Positions 24,921 to 34,564 of a DNA stretch of 50,404 bases are shown piece after piece. This DNA is from Cohaesibacter sp. (lineage in GTDB: Bacteria > Pseudomonadota > Alphaproteobacteria > Rhizobiales > Cohaesibacteraceae). Location of the stretch: assembly GCA_025800105.1 (NCBI GenBank), contig JAOXSG010000059.1, positions 1 to 50,404 of the forward strand, given 5' to 3'. Every line of letters starts with the position of its first letter. Position 1 is the first letter of the stretch. The translations under genes and the position numbers were made by a program. A model generated the notes under the pieces. The model had not been told where the DNA came from and ran no database searches. It saw only the letters and a list, made by a program, of their open reading frames with translations.

Positions 24921-25679
24921 ATGGCATTGCGAGAAATTGCATTCGATACCGAAACCACGGGTCTTGATCCCTTTAGCGGAGATCGCGTGGTCGAAATTGG
25001 CTGTGTGGAATTGATCAATCATTTGCCGTCTGGCAACAATTTTCATGTCTATATCAATCCCGAACGCGATATGCCGCAAGAAGCCTTCAAGGTGCATGGT
25101 CTGTCAGAGGAATTTCTCTCAGACAAACCAAAATTTGCTGAAATCGCACAAGATTTCCATGATTTTATCGCTGGCACCCCCCTCATCGCCCATAATGCAG
25201 GCTTTGATGTGAAATTCCTCAATTGGGAGCTGAAAGAGGCGGGCTTTCCCTTGATTGATCAGGATTTGGTGATTGATAGCCTGGTTCTGGCAAGAAAGAA
25301 ATTTCCAACAGGCCCCAACAGTCTGGATGCGCTGTGCAATCGTTTCGGCATTGATAATGCCAAGCGAACGCTCCATGGCGCGTTGCTCGATAGCGAAATT
25401 CTCGCCGATGTTTATCTGGAATTGATCGGTGGCCGACAAACATCGCTCATTCTTTCTGACAAGGATGCAGCAGACATATCCATGTCAGAAGATGGCACAA
25501 TCAGCCTAAAAAGAGCGCCAGCCAAACAACGACCCAAAGCTCTTGGCTCTCGATTGACCAGTGAGGATATAAGTCGCCATCAGGCATTTATTTCGGAAGG
25601 AAAATCAGAAAGCCTGTGGCTGAAATATATGGTAAAGTCAGACCCTTTGACAGATAATGAAGGCGAAACGAGCCAGTAA
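24921..25679 (+). CDS. dnaQ: DNA polymerase III subunit epsilon (proofreading exonuclease)
   Basis: A 252-aa 3'-5' exonuclease subunit that proofreads for the replicative polymerase. The DEDDh motifs are complete: FDTETTG (ExoI), HNAGFDVKFLN (ExoII) and HGALLDSEILADVY (ExoIIIe). A C-terminal linker and polymerase-binding region follows. The length is normal. It ends the rightward run from the origin and is stopped by a strong bidirectional terminator. The triple-GANTC motif just upstream suggests possible cell-cycle control. Confidence 0.96.
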   Translation: MALREIAFDTETTGLDPFSGDRVVEIGCVELINHLPSGNNFHVYINPERDMPQEAFKVHGLSEEFLSDKPKFAEIAQDFHDFIAGTPLIAHNAGFDVKFLNWELKEAGFPLIDQDLVIDSLVLARKKFPTGPNSLDALCNRFGIDNAKRTLHGALLDSEILADVYLELIGGRQTSLILSDKDAADISMSEDGTISLKRAPAKQRPKALGSRLTSEDISRHQAFISEGKSESLWLKYMVKSDPLTDNEGETSQ

Positions 25680-25716
25680 AAATATAGCTTGTTTCATATT
25701 GATGACAGTTGAAACA

Positions 25717-25751
25717 AAAAAGGCCAGTTGAAACAATCAACTGGCCTTTTT
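25717..25751. terminator. Bidirectional terminator, dnaQ / secB
   Basis: A perfect 15-bp stem, AAAAAGGCCAGTTGA (25717-25731) with its complement at 25737-25751 and a 5-nt loop, between the convergent dnaQ and secB genes. Confidence 0.95.
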
Positions 25752-25799
25752 AATAATTTGATACCAAAACAAAAAATGTTTCGGGTCGGAATCAAACTC

Positions 25800-26297
25800 T
25801 TATTGCTGGGTTTGATTTTCCTGCTCTTGCGCTGCCAGTTCCATCATGCGCTGACGATAAAGAGCGGCAAAATCGATTGGATCAACATTCAAAGGAGGGA
25901 AACCACCGCGCATGGTCGCATCAGAAATAACCTGACGAGCAAACGGGAACAACATGCGTGGGCATTCGATCATCACAAAAGGATGCAGCTGATCTTGTGG
26001 CACATTCTCAATGGCGAAAATACCGGCAAACAACAGCTCAACATTAAACAGAGTGGTTTCGCCATCTTTGGCAGAAGCGTTTAGGGTCAATTCAGCTTCA
26101 AATTCTGTCTCGGACAGAGGCGCAGCATTGACATTGATTTGAATGTTAATCTCAGGGGCATTCTCGCGTGGACGCAAAGAGTCCGGCGCATTGGGATTCT
26201 CAAAGGAAAGATCCTTGATATATTGCGCCAGGATGCGCAGATTTGGCATTTGAATGTCCTGACCTTGGCTTGCGCCATTCTCTTGTGCGTCGCTCAT
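25800..26297 (-). CDS. secB: Protein-export chaperone SecB
   Basis: A 165-aa tetrameric chaperone that keeps preproteins unfolded and delivers them to SecA. The family pattern is clear: an N-terminal [14 protein letters not shown], the [11 protein letters not shown] core and [27 protein letters not shown] near the C-terminus, with an acidic and Gln-rich tail. The length is typical for alphaproteobacteria. It is leftward and about 180 bp downstream of fxsA. Confidence 0.96.
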   Translation of the reverse strand: MSDAQENGASQGQDIQMPNLRILAQYIKDLSFENPNAPDSLRPRENAPEINIQINVNAAPLSETEFEAELTLNASAKDGETTLFNVELLFAGIFAIENVPQDQLHPFVMIECPRMLFPFARQVISDATMRGGFPPLNVDPIDFAALYRQRMMELAAQEQENQTQQ

Positions 26298-26476
26298 GGA
26301 ACCATATCCTGATTGAGTGTAAAATCTTCATTGACGGGCCAAATGCATCAAATTCGGCCCAAAACCTGTAAGCGGCCTAGCATGGAAGCCAAAAGGAGAC
26401 AAGCGCAAGGCTCATACTAGCCCGCCTTTTGCCACCTTTACCCAGCTTTCTTGTCAAAGAGAGCGGATTTATAGAC

Positions 26477-27073
26477 TTAATCTTTCTTGTCAGAATCGGC
26501 CCATGGGGAAGAGGCATCAGGAGAATTCAAGCTCCGCTTGTCTGATACTTCATCAAAATCATCCTCATCCAGATCAATGATTGAGGCATCACGGCTATGC
26601 GGCTTTGAAGGCTTTTGCTGGTCAGAGCTGTAAAAATGCTCTGAGTGATAAAAATGCGCTCCCGTTCTTTGATCAAAGCCAGCAGAAGAGCCGGATGTGA
26701 AGCTTTGAACAGACAAACGCGCTGCAAAAAAGTGCCAAATGCCATCCCGGATCGGCGGCACAAACAAAAGAAAGCCCAAACTGTCAGTGACAAAACCCGG
26801 TGTTAAAAGCAACAATCCGGCCACCAGCAGCATAACTCCATGAGCAAGCGCCTTGCCGGGCACGTTTCCCTGATGAAATTCACTTTGAACCTGGGTTAAA
26901 AGAGCAAGACCCTGTTTGCGCAACAAAAAAGAACCGATTATGGCGGTCAGCACAATACCGAGCAAGGTATAGGCCACACCGATTTGCCCACCCACCAGAA
27001 TGAAGACCCCGATTTCCAGAATGGGGACAATCAAAAGTATGAAAGGGACAAAGGAGAAGACGGATCTTTGCAT
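26477..27073 (-). CDS. fxsA: FxsA family membrane protein
   Basis: A 198-aa protein of the FxsA family, named for an E. coli protein that affects phage exclusion by F; its normal role is unclear. About three to four hydrophobic segments fill residues 8-105 (VPILEIGVFILVGGQIG; LLTPGFVTDSLGFLLFVPPIR), and a long polar, acidic C-terminal tail (about 120-198) follows. It is divergent from the Tim44-like gene and near secB, an arrangement common in the order. Confidence 0.88.
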   Translation of the reverse strand: MQRSVFSFVPFILLIVPILEIGVFILVGGQIGVAYTLLGIVLTAIIGSFLLRKQGLALLTQVQSEFHQGNVPGKALAHGVMLLVAGLLLLTPGFVTDSLGFLLFVPPIRDGIWHFFAARLSVQSFTSGSSAGFDQRTGAHFYHSEHFYSSDQQKPSKPHSRDASIIDLDEDDFDEVSDKRSLNSPDASSPWADSDKKD

Positions 27074-27225
27074 AATGGGATTTTGCTTTCTTCAAAAGTC
27101 TGTGTTTTTTTACCACAAAAGGCACTCGATTCTGGATTTGCACCAATCCTTTGCCTACATATAGAGAGAAAAGATGAAACTTGCAGGGGCTTTCCTGCAC
27201 ATTCTTGATGAAAAAGGCGCATATA

Positions 27226-27942
27226 ATGGATCCCGTCTCCCTAATTTTTCTGGTTATTGCTGTTGTCCTGTTCATGCGCTTGCGCAACATATTGGGCACA
27301 CGAACCGGCCATGAAGAGCCACCTCAGGATCATCGCTATCAGGATCAGGCCAATCAGGACCCCATGCGCGCACCAACGCCAGATGATGTGGGCGATAATG
27401 TAATCTCGCTGCCAGAACGGGCCGAAATGCAAGCCGAGCAGGAAGAAAAGAAACAACAGCGTCTGGAAAAAATTGCACCATCGGGAAGCGCCTTGAACGC
27501 TGCTCTTGTGCAATTGATGGCCGCTGATAAAAGTTTCGAGCCTGAGGGATTCCTATCTGGCGCCAAAATGGCTTATGAAATGGTGGTCACCGCTTTTGCG
27601 CAAGGCGATAGAAAAACCCTGAAAAAATTGCTCGCTGCCGATGTCTTCACAGGCTTCACCGCAGCCATTGATGAGCGCGAAAGTCTCGATCATCGTGTGG
27701 ACTTCACCTTTGTCGGCATCAATAAGGCCTCCATTCTGGAAGCAGAATTGGCAGGCAAGGAAGCAACAATCACGGTGCGCTTTGTATCAGCCATCACCTC
27801 CTGCACCAAGGATGATGTGGGCCATGTGATTGAAGGCGATCCAAACGCCGTAGAAGAAGTCACCGATATCTGGACCTTTAGCCGGACAATTTCCAGCCGC
27901 AATCCAAACTGGAAACTGGTTGCGACAGAATCAGCACAATAA
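27226..27942 (+). CDS. Tim44/TimA-like domain protein
   Basis: A 238-aa protein with one N-terminal membrane segment (about residues 3-18, VSLIFLVIAVVLFMRL), a polar linker, and a C-terminal Tim44-like domain (about 85-238). Mitochondrial Tim44 anchors the import motor; the alphaproteobacterial relatives (TimA) are membrane-anchored proteins of unsettled function. The start is the ATG at 27226 with AAAGG upstream, which places the membrane segment first. Its position beside secB, fxsA and mltA is typical of the order and suggests envelope or export work. Confidence 0.88.
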   Translation: MDPVSLIFLVIAVVLFMRLRNILGTRTGHEEPPQDHRYQDQANQDPMRAPTPDDVGDNVISLPERAEMQAEQEEKKQQRLEKIAPSGSALNAALVQLMAADKSFEPEGFLSGAKMAYEMVVTAFAQGDRKTLKKLLAADVFTGFTAAIDERESLDHRVDFTFVGINKASILEAELAGKEATITVRFVSAITSCTKDDVGHVIEGDPNAVEEVTDIWTFSRTISSRNPNWKLVATESAQ

Positions 27943-27995
27943 GCTGTTAAAGGATAAAGATATCCAAGGAACATATATCAGGATGGACAGATGAC

Positions 27996-29075
27996 ATGAC
28001 CGGTGCAAAACAAATCCGCTTTGACACTCTGTCCGGCTGGCTTCGCGAAGATCATAAGGCGGCATATGCCGCCTTTCATTCTTCTGCAAGCTATCTCCTT
28101 GACCATCCACCAAAACATCATGGCGATGATGTCGATATAGAGGCCCTGTTGGCCTGCGCGCAAAAAGCCCTCAAACTTGGAACAGAGCTTGATGATGAGC
28201 AGGCGCGCCTCTTTTTCGAAGACAATTTCAAACTGGCTGGCATTGATGAAGATGGTTTTGTCACCGGATATTTTGAGCCAAGCTTTCAAGGCGCGCTGAC
28301 ACAAAGCAAAGACTATCCAGTGCCGTTGCATAAACGCCCGGATGATCTGGTCATGGTCAGCAAAGAACAAGATATTTCCCATCTATGCAGTGAGACATCT
28401 TTTGCTCGCCAATTGGAAGATGGCAGTCTCGCCTATCATGTCAGCCGGTCAGAGGTCATGGATGGGGCACTCAATGATCAGGCGCTGGAGCTGGTCTGGT
28501 TAAAAGACTGGATTGACGCTTTTGTCATCCATATTCAGGGATCAGCACGCATTGATCTGGATGATGGCAATGTCATGCGTGTGGCATTTGATGGAAAATC
28601 CGGTCATGCCTATCGCTCGCTGGGCAAACATCTGATTGAAATGGGAATTTTCACGCCAGATACCATCACCATGGACAAATTGGTGGCCTATTTGCGCGAT
28701 CAGGGCGAGGAAGCATTAAAGCTTTTGCGGCACAATCCCAGCTATATTTTTTTCAAAGACCAAGAAAATCTGCCCTTGGACCATGGACCATTGGCCGCAG
28801 CGCATATCCCGCTCCATCCCATGCGCTCCATGGCGGTTGACCGCACCTGCCGCACCTTTGGTATTCCCATCTGGATCGAAACCTGCCTGCCACAGGGAAA
28901 ACATGCATTAGCGCCCTGCAAACAGCTTTTCTTTGCTCATGATACCGGCTCGGCCATTAAAGGGGAAGCAAGGGGAGATCTGTTCGTGGGCACAGGACCA
29001 GAGGCCGGCAGCTTTGCAGGACGCATCAAACAACAGGCCCGTTTCACGCTTCTTTTGCCAAAGGGGGCGAAATGA
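27996..29075 (+). CDS. mltA: Membrane-bound lytic murein transglycosylase A family (MltA, 3D domain)
   Basis: A 359-aa peptidoglycan lytic transglycosylase that cleaves the MurNAc-GlcNAc bond to give 1,6-anhydro ends. Visible motifs are GYFEPSFQGALTQS, the LPLDHGPL segment, and the 3D domain FFAHDTGSAIKGEARGDLFVGTG, which contains the catalytic Asp of DTGSAI. No signal peptide or lipobox is present, and the in-frame codons back to the previous stop contain no start, so the export route is unclear. It overlaps smr by four bases (ATGA). Confidence 0.92.
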   Translation: MTGAKQIRFDTLSGWLREDHKAAYAAFHSSASYLLDHPPKHHGDDVDIEALLACAQKALKLGTELDDEQARLFFEDNFKLAGIDEDGFVTGYFEPSFQGALTQSKDYPVPLHKRPDDLVMVSKEQDISHLCSETSFARQLEDGSLAYHVSRSEVMDGALNDQALELVWLKDWIDAFVIHIQGSARIDLDDGNVMRVAFDGKSGHAYRSLGKHLIEMGIFTPDTITMDKLVAYLRDQGEEALKLLRHNPSYIFFKDQENLPLDHGPLAAAHIPLHPMRSMAVDRTCRTFGIPIWIETCLPQGKHALAPCKQLFFAHDTGSAIKGEARGDLFVGTGPEAGSFAGRIKQQARFTLLLPKGAK

Positions 29076-29719
29076 GCCGCAAAAAACGTCCCTTAAGTCG
29101 CAAGGATCTGCATTTATGGAAAAAGGTTACCGAGACAGTTGAGCCACTCAAAGAACGAGCCACAGAATTAAAAGCACTGATTGAGGCCATCGAACAACCT
29201 TTGCCCCTGCAAGGAGCACAAGCCACAAACCAAACAGGCGACAACAGCCCCTCAAAAGCTCAGATTGCCAGCAAGGACGATCTGAAAGCTTTAAAAGAAG
29301 CTGGCATTTCAAGCCCCAGATCTCTTGGCAAACAAACAATTCCGCCTCTCAACATGCTCGATAGACGAGAGAAAAAGCGCGTGCGTCAGGGCCGTTTGGG
29401 CATCGAAGCCAGACTGGATTTGCATGGCATGACACAATCTCAGGCTCATAGCGCTTTATTTGGCTTTTTGCGGGCCTCTCAAGCCCAAGGCTTTAAACAT
29501 GTGCTGGTCATCACTGGTAAAGGCTCAAGAGGCGGCTCTGATCCCTATGCAGATGGCCCCTCGCAAGGCATTTTGCGCCGGGTGGTGCCAAAATGGCTGT
29601 CCGAGCCGGACATTCGCTCAATCATTGTCGGATTTGAAGAGGCCCACCGCTCCCTTGGCGGCGCGGGGGCTTTGCATATCCGGCTGCGCGCCCGCAACAA
29701 ACATGGACAAAAACCATGA
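29072..29719 (+). CDS. Smr domain protein
   Basis: A 215-aa protein with a basic, disordered N-terminal half and a C-terminal Smr domain (about residues 105-212). LDLHGMTQSQA and VITGKGSRGG are the two Smr hallmarks. The domain has nuclease activity in some proteins (MutS2, SmrB on collided ribosomes). The stand-alone form here resembles SmrA/SmrB-like proteins. It is coupled by ATGA overlaps to mltA upstream and to the XRE gene downstream. The substrate is unknown. Confidence 0.9.
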   Translation: MSRKKRPLSRKDLHLWKKVTETVEPLKERATELKALIEAIEQPLPLQGAQATNQTGDNSPSKAQIASKDDLKALKEAGISSPRSLGKQTIPPLNMLDRREKKRVRQGRLGIEARLDLHGMTQSQAHSALFGFLRASQAQGFKHVLVITGKGSRGGSDPYADGPSQGILRRVVPKWLSEPDIRSIIVGFEEAHRSLGGAGALHIRLRARNKHGQKP

Positions 29720-30084
29720 CACCATTTGGAGCCAAATTGCGCCAATTGCGAAAAGAGCGCAACATAACTCTAAAAGATATGGCAACAGCGCTTGATATAT
29801 CCAGTGCCTATCTTTCAGCACTGGAACATGGCAAGCGGGGCAAGCCAACCTGGTTTTTGGTGCAGCGGATCATTGCTTTTTTCAACATCATTTGGGATGA
29901 AGCCGAAGAATTGCAAAGATTGGCAGAAATATCCGATCCCAATATCACCATCAACACCGCAGGCATGGACCCCAAAGCCACCGAATTGACCAATCTGCTC
30001 TGCGATCGTATCGGCCAGCTCTCTTCCAAAAGTCTGGAAGAGCTGATTTTCCGCGTGCGCTCCGCCTCCTTGAAGGAAGATTAA
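29716..30084 (+). CDS. XRE-family helix-turn-helix regulator
   Basis: A 122-aa protein. The N-terminal helix-turn-helix (about residues 4-60: FGAKLRQLRKERNITLKDMATALDISSAYLSALEHGKRG) is of the Cro/C1 type. The C-terminal part (about 60-122) is helical and unrecognised. It overlaps smr by four bases, so it is the last gene of mltA-smr-xre. No toxin or phage genes are nearby, so it is more likely a housekeeping regulator than part of a toxin-antitoxin pair. Confidence 0.88.
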   Translation: MTPFGAKLRQLRKERNITLKDMATALDISSAYLSALEHGKRGKPTWFLVQRIIAFFNIIWDEAEELQRLAEISDPNITINTAGMDPKATELTNLLCDRIGQLSSKSLEELIFRVRSASLKED

Positions 30085-30093
30085 GGCATTTAC

Positions 30094-30125
30094 AAAAAAG
30101 CCGCATTGGATATCCAACGCGGCTT
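30094..30125 (-). terminator. Terminator of hslU
   Basis: AAGCCGC (30098-30104) and GCGGCTT (30119-30125), with an inner TTGGA/TCCAA pairing, form a hairpin whose leftward tail has six T (30099-30094). It lies between the convergent xre and hslU genes and works mainly for hslU. Confidence 0.82.
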
Positions 30126-30148
30126 AAATGATGACAAATTCGAGCCAA

Positions 30149-31453
30149 TCACAGAATATAACGGCTCAAATCTGTATTCTTGGCCAATTCCCCAATATGC
30201 TCGCGCACAAAATCACCGGTAATTTCAAGGCTTTCGCCAGAGCGATCCGGGGCATGGAAAGAAATATCTTCCAAAATTTTTTCCATCACGGTTTGCAAAC
30301 GCCGGGCACCAATATTTTCAACGGAGCTATTCAGCTCAACCGCAATATCGGCAATCGTCTCAATTGCATCATCACTAAAGCTCAAATGCACATCTTCAGT
30401 GCCCATCAGGGCCACATATTGCTTTGGCAAACTGGCCTCGGTATCAGAGAGAATGCGGCGGAAATCTTCCTTGGTCAAAGCCGACAATTCCACCCGAATG
30501 GGCAACCGCCCCTGCAATTCCGGCAGCAAGTCAGACGGCTTTGCCACATGAAAAGCCCCGGAAGCAATGAACAAAATATGATCGGTTTTAACCGGCCCAT
30601 ATTTGGTCGTCACTGTCGTGCCTTCAATCAGTGGCAGCAAATCGCGCTGCACCCCTTCGCGTGAGACATCGGCATTGCGCCCTTCGCGCGCGCAAATTTT
30701 ATCAATCTCATCCAAAAAGACGATGCCATTATTCTCAACCAGATGAACCGCTTCACTGGCCACCTGCTCTTCATCCAAAAGATTGTCAGATTCTTCGGTG
30801 ATCAAAAGCTCATAACTGTCCTTGACTGATATTTTGCGGGTTTTGGTGCGCCCGCCAAAGGCTTTGCCAAACATATCAGAGAGATTCATCACCCCCACAG
30901 AGCCGCCGGGCATCCCCGGAATATCAAAACTGGACATGGGAGACGAGCTATCGCGCAGCTCAATCTCAATTTCCTTGTCATCCAACTGCCCTTCGCGCAA
31001 TTTCTTGCGAAAGGAGGCTTTGGTGCCTTCCGAGGCTGTGGGACCAACCAGAGCATCCAGCACCCGATCCTCAGCCGCGCCATGGGCTTTGGCCCGCACA
31101 TCCTTGCGTTTGGTTTCGCGAACCAGAGCAATGGCGGTTTCAATCAGATCGCGCACAATCTGGTCCACATCGCGGCCCACATAGCCAACTTCCGTAAATT
31201 TGGTGGCTTCAATCTTGATGAAAGGCGCATTGGCAAGCTTTGCCAGACGCCGGGAAATTTCGGTTTTGCCGACGCCGGTTGGGCCAATCATCAAAATATT
31301 TTTCGGCAGCACTTCTTCTTTGAGATCGTCATCCAGTTGCTGGCGTCTCCATCGATTGCGCAAGGCAATGGCAACCGCGCGCTTGGCATCGCCCTGACCG
31401 ATGATGAAACGGTCCAGTTCGGAAACAATTTCACGAGGGGAAAAATTGGTCAT
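30149..31453 (-). CDS. hslU: ATP-dependent protease ATPase subunit HslU (ClpY)
   Basis: A 434-aa AAA+ unfoldase that feeds substrates to the HslV peptidase. Walker [18 protein letters not shown] begins near residue 53, Walker B is VFLDEIDKI, and the variable I-domain lies between them with a Gly- and Met-rich loop ([17 protein letters not shown]). The C-terminal DLSRYIL carries the tail that activates HslV. The gene is separated from hslV by a membrane-protein gene in the same direction. Confidence 0.97.
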   Translation of the reverse strand: MTNFSPREIVSELDRFIIGQGDAKRAVAIALRNRWRRQQLDDDLKEEVLPKNILMIGPTGVGKTEISRRLAKLANAPFIKIEATKFTEVGYVGRDVDQIVRDLIETAIALVRETKRKDVRAKAHGAAEDRVLDALVGPTASEGTKASFRKKLREGQLDDKEIEIELRDSSSPMSSFDIPGMPGGSVGVMNLSDMFGKAFGGRTKTRKISVKDSYELLITEESDNLLDEEQVASEAVHLVENNGIVFLDEIDKICAREGRNADVSREGVQRDLLPLIEGTTVTTKYGPVKTDHILFIASGAFHVAKPSDLLPELQGRLPIRVELSALTKEDFRRILSDTEASLPKQYVALMGTEDVHLSFSDDAIETIADIAVELNSSVENIGARRLQTVMEKILEDISFHAPDRSGESLEITGDFVREHIGELAKNTDLSRYIL

Positions 31454-31467
31454 CAGGAGCTATCTTT

Positions 31468-32553
31468 CTAAACTGTAACAGGCGGTAAATAACGCGCCCA
31501 GCTTTGTTGGGCAAAAGGACGCATGATGATGCGGCGAAGATGCGACCAGCCAGACCCAAGCATCAGGACAAACAGCCCGACCAGCAGCAAGGTCAGGGCA
31601 AAAATACCCGCCTCATCAAGATTGATTTCATTGAGCAATTGGCTGATTGCATAGCCAAGATAACCAAGAGCAGAGGCCAGCATGGCGCGCCGGTCAATGA
31701 TCAGCGCAACCAGACCCAGTACTACAACAAGGGCGATGGTCACAAGGGCAGACAAGCCCCCATCCGCATCAGAGGCAAAATTGGACAAACAGGCATGAAC
31801 CAGCAAAGGAGCCGCAACCAGATGCAGCCAAAAAGCCTTGTCACTGTCCAATGTTCTGCGTTTGGGATCGCGTATGTCAAACATCATGGCCACCCCAAGA
31901 GCAGACAATCCGATGCCCAACAGCCAAAGCGCCATATGATCAATCAACAAAGTCATATTGATGGATCCCACCAGATAAAGAGCAAGGCCCACAAAGCCAG
32001 CTGTGATCAAGGCAGGGGTGATGGGCACTTTAAAGCGCTTGTAAAAGGCAAGGGTTTTGACAATGCCAAAGACAACAGCCAGCAAACCGATAAATTCAAA
32101 CTGGCTATTTTGCCATCCAAAAACCCCTTTGGGCAAAAGCACGCTATCGTTCAATTGCAGGAAGAAAGCCAAAATGGCATCGCCCGTCAAAAGGCTGGAC
32201 AGCGAAAAGCCGATGGCCAAAAGCAGTGAGGGCAAAGCCAGACGCAAGCGTTTGGTGATCCATTCTGCCAACAGCCAGGAGAGGGCCATCAGGCCGCCAT
32301 AGGTGAAAATTTTCTCAAACCAAAAGCCATCAAACAGAAAAGCCGATCCGACCCCAAACCCAATCGCCAGAATAACAATGCCGATTGCGATAAAAATATC
32401 ATGAAATCCGCGCAGAAAATGCAATTCCTCTGCATCCGGGCTGCTGTCAAGGCTGTCAGGATCCTGATTGAGAAAATCAAAAAGCGGCTGCACTTGCGCA
32501 CTTTTCAGCAAGCCATGATCCCGCGCCTCTTGCAATCGTTCAAGACTTGGCAT
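31468..32553 (-). CDS. Polytopic membrane protein of unknown function (possibly DUF2157-like)
   Basis: A 361-aa protein with a soluble N-terminus (about residues 1-48, acidic) and about ten hydrophobic membrane segments from residue 50 to 338. The N-terminal pattern (short helix, then repeated paired segments) recalls DUF2157-type proteins, but I do not recognise the family with confidence. Its start overlaps the end of hslV by 14 nt and its end lies 14 bp before hslU, so it is translated as part of the hslVU operon. No catalytic motif is visible. It could be a membrane partner or simply a passenger. Confidence 0.8.
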   Translation of the reverse strand: MPSLERLQEARDHGLLKSAQVQPLFDFLNQDPDSLDSSPDAEELHFLRGFHDIFIAIGIVILAIGFGVGSAFLFDGFWFEKIFTYGGLMALSWLLAEWITKRLRLALPSLLLAIGFSLSSLLTGDAILAFFLQLNDSVLLPKGVFGWQNSQFEFIGLLAVVFGIVKTLAFYKRFKVPITPALITAGFVGLALYLVGSINMTLLIDHMALWLLGIGLSALGVAMMFDIRDPKRRTLDSDKAFWLHLVAAPLLVHACLSNFASDADGGLSALVTIALVVVLGLVALIIDRRAMLASALGYLGYAISQLLNEINLDEAGIFALTLLLVGLFVLMLGSGWSHLRRIIMRPFAQQSWARYLPPVTV

Positions 32554-33112
32554 CCAGCACTTCCACGGTCAGATTGTCATTGGTGTAAACACAAATTTCG
32601 GCGGCAATGCTCATGGCTTTGCGGGCAATGGCTTCGGCATCCATGTCTGTATCCATCAGGGCGCGGGCCGCAGCCAGCGCATAATTGCCGCCAGAGCCAA
32701 TGGCAATGACGCCATTTTCCGGCTCCAGAACATCGCCCGTTCCGGTCAGAACCAAACTGGTCTCTTTATCGGCCACAATCATCATGGCTTCCAGCCGACG
32801 CAAATAGCGATCTGTCCGCCAATCCTTGGCCATATCAACGCACGCGCGCGTCAATTGCTCTGGATATTGCTCCAGTTTGGCTTCCAGTCGCTCAAACAAT
32901 GTGAAAGCATCAGCCGTTGCCCCGGCAAAGCCGGCAATCACATTGCCCTTGCCCAAAGGGCGAACCTTTCTGGCATTGCCCTTGATCACAGTCTGGCCAA
33001 GACTGACCTGACCATCACCGGCAACAACAACCTGATTGCCTTTTCGCACCGTGACAATGGTTGTTCCGCGCCAACCGGGAAAGGCGTGATTTGCATTTTG
33101 TTTTTCGCTCAT
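32540..33112 (-). CDS. hslV: ATP-dependent protease peptidase subunit HslV (ClpQ)
   Basis: A 190-aa threonine peptidase that forms the double hexamer of the HslUV protease. The N-terminal propeptide-like stretch ends at [12 protein letters not shown], so the mature protein probably begins at Thr17. [20 protein letters not shown] and the ALAAARAL segment are family hallmarks. AGGA precedes the ATG. It is the first gene of hslV-membrane protein-hslU. Confidence 0.97.
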   Translation of the reverse strand: MSEKQNANHAFPGWRGTTIVTVRKGNQVVVAGDGQVSLGQTVIKGNARKVRPLGKGNVIAGFAGATADAFTLFERLEAKLEQYPEQLTRACVDMAKDWRTDRYLRRLEAMMIVADKETSLVLTGTGDVLEPENGVIAIGSGGNYALAAARALMDTDMDAEAIARKAMSIAAEICVYTNDNLTVEVLDAKS

Positions 33113-33300
33113 TTTTCATTCCTAAGGCACCCAAAAGCGCTTTCAAACAGCTCAAATCTGCTTGTCTTTTGGCACCCTGTCAAAGGGCATGGATTTGCCA
33201 CCAATGTAAGCATCTATAGCCAAACTTCAATCTTTGGTCATAAATATGACAATCAGAGCCTCTTTTGCACCCTCTCGCCTATAGATTTGTTAAAGCCTGC

Positions 33301-33322
33301 CTGATAAACACAGCTTTATCAG
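33301..33322. other. Hairpin in the hslV-hisB divergent region
   Basis: CTGATAAA (33301-33308) and TTTATCAG (33315-33322) form a perfect 8-bp stem with a 6-nt loop in the 284-bp gap between divergent hslV and hisB. It lies 75 bp before hisB. It is an operator or leader-hairpin candidate; nothing else stands out in the gap. Confidence 0.35.
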
Positions 33323-33396
33323 AACAGACAAAGAGACAGATCAGACAGCTTTTAGGCTGTGATTTGTAAAGACCCAAAGATGTAAGGGGACAGTCC

Positions 33397-33990
33397 ATGC
33401 GTCAGGCACAGATTGAGCGCAAAACCAACGAGACCGATATTGCGCTCTCCATCAATCTGGACGGAACCGGAACTTATGATATCCAAACCGGTATCGGCTT
33501 TCTGGATCATATGATTGACCAGCTTTCCCGCCATTCCCTGATTGATATGACCATTCGCGCCAAGGGCGATTTGCATATCGATCAGCATCATACGGCTGAA
33601 GATGTCGGTATTGCTCTGGGGCAGGCTTTCAAACAGGCTTTGGACGATAAAAAGGGCATCACACGCTATGCCGATGTGCATTTGCCCATGGATGAAGCCA
33701 TGACACGTGCCGCGGTTGATGTCTCTGGCCGCCCATTTTTGATTTGGGACGTGAGCTTTAGCCGGGACAAGGTCGGGGATTTTGACACCGAATTGTTTCA
33801 GGAATTTTTTCAGGCCTTTGCGCAAAATGCTGGTATCACCCTGCATATTGCCAATCTCTATGGCACCAACAATCACCATATCGCCGAAACCTGCTTTAAG
33901 GCGGTTGCCCGTGCCTTGCGCCAGGCAGTAGAATTGGACCCACGTCAAAGTGATCGTGTGCCGTCCACCAAGGGAACCTTGAACGGCTGA
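33397..33990 (+). CDS. hisB: Imidazoleglycerol-phosphate dehydratase
   Basis: A 197-aa single-function enzyme that dehydrates imidazoleglycerol phosphate to imidazoleacetol phosphate in histidine synthesis. The manganese-binding motifs [29 protein letters not shown] and NNHHIAE are intact. AAGGGGA precedes the ATG. It starts the cluster hisB-DUF2628-hisH-hisA-hisF-hisE. It lacks the phosphatase domain of the E. coli bifunctional form, as is normal in this class. Confidence 0.97.
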   Translation: MRQAQIERKTNETDIALSINLDGTGTYDIQTGIGFLDHMIDQLSRHSLIDMTIRAKGDLHIDQHHTAEDVGIALGQAFKQALDDKKGITRYADVHLPMDEAMTRAAVDVSGRPFLIWDVSFSRDKVGDFDTELFQEFFQAFAQNAGITLHIANLYGTNNHHIAETCFKAVARALRQAVELDPRQSDRVPSTKGTLNG

Positions 33991-34036
33991 GCTGGATCAA
34001 AGACTGATCCGCTCACTATCACAGCAAGGATGCAAG

Positions 34037-34564
34037 ATGCCTGCTTTCATCATTTATGAAAAGCCCAATCAGTCGCTCGATGACACCATCAAAGACGCAG
34101 TGATGGTCGAGCATCGCTTTTCTTATATGATTTTCCTGCTGCCAGCCCTTTGGATGCTGCTCAAGCGCCTTTGGCTGCCGCTGATTGCCTATATTTTGCT
34201 GTCAGTCACGCTGGCCATGCTGGATGGCATGATCCCTTTCTGGATTTCCATGCTTGTTTCCCTGATCATTGCTCTTTGGATTTCTGTAGAAGCACCAAAT
34301 CTCATGGATTGGGCGTTAAAAAGACGCGGCTATCGTGAGGTTGGCTTGATTTATGCCGACAATAAAGAGCATTGTGAGGCGCGCTATATCCATGCAAAAT
34401 TTGCAAATGCGCAGCGCGATGATGATCCATCAGGACCAAATCAAGCACCGGCTCACGCCAAGATCCAATCTGCGCAGACAAAATCCGCAAACACTCTGCC
34501 ACTGCATAAAGACCAAGACCAGCAGCCCGTTATCGGGCTCTTTCCCACTTCGGAGAATGCTTAA
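34037..34564 (+). CDS. DUF2628 membrane protein
   Basis: A 175-aa protein that starts with MPAFIIYEKP, a DUF2628 hallmark, then has two or three membrane segments (about residues 32-85) and a long polar C-terminal tail. Its function is unknown, but the gene is regularly placed between hisB and hisH in Hyphomicrobiales. AAGGA precedes the ATG. It abuts hisH directly (stop TAA then ATG), so it is cotranscribed with the his genes. No evidence links it to histidine synthesis itself. Confidence 0.85.
   Translation: MPAFIIYEKPNQSLDDTIKDAVMVEHRFSYMIFLLPALWMLLKRLWLPLIAYILLSVTLAMLDGMIPFWISMLVSLIIALWISVEAPNLMDWALKRRGYREVGLIYADNKEHCEARYIHAKFANAQRDDDPSGPNQAPAHAKIQSAQTKSANTLPLHKDQDQQPVIGLFPTSENA

Noticed and set aside
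31504-32229. 241-residue reading frame opposite the hslV-hslU membrane-protein gene
   Set aside because: Rich in Lys, Gln, His and Asn, as expected from the reverse complement of a membrane-protein gene. The leftward frame has membrane segments and proper operon spacing.
33704-33709. CACGTG core inside hisB
   Set aside because: Flanks do not match parS and the site is far from the par cluster.
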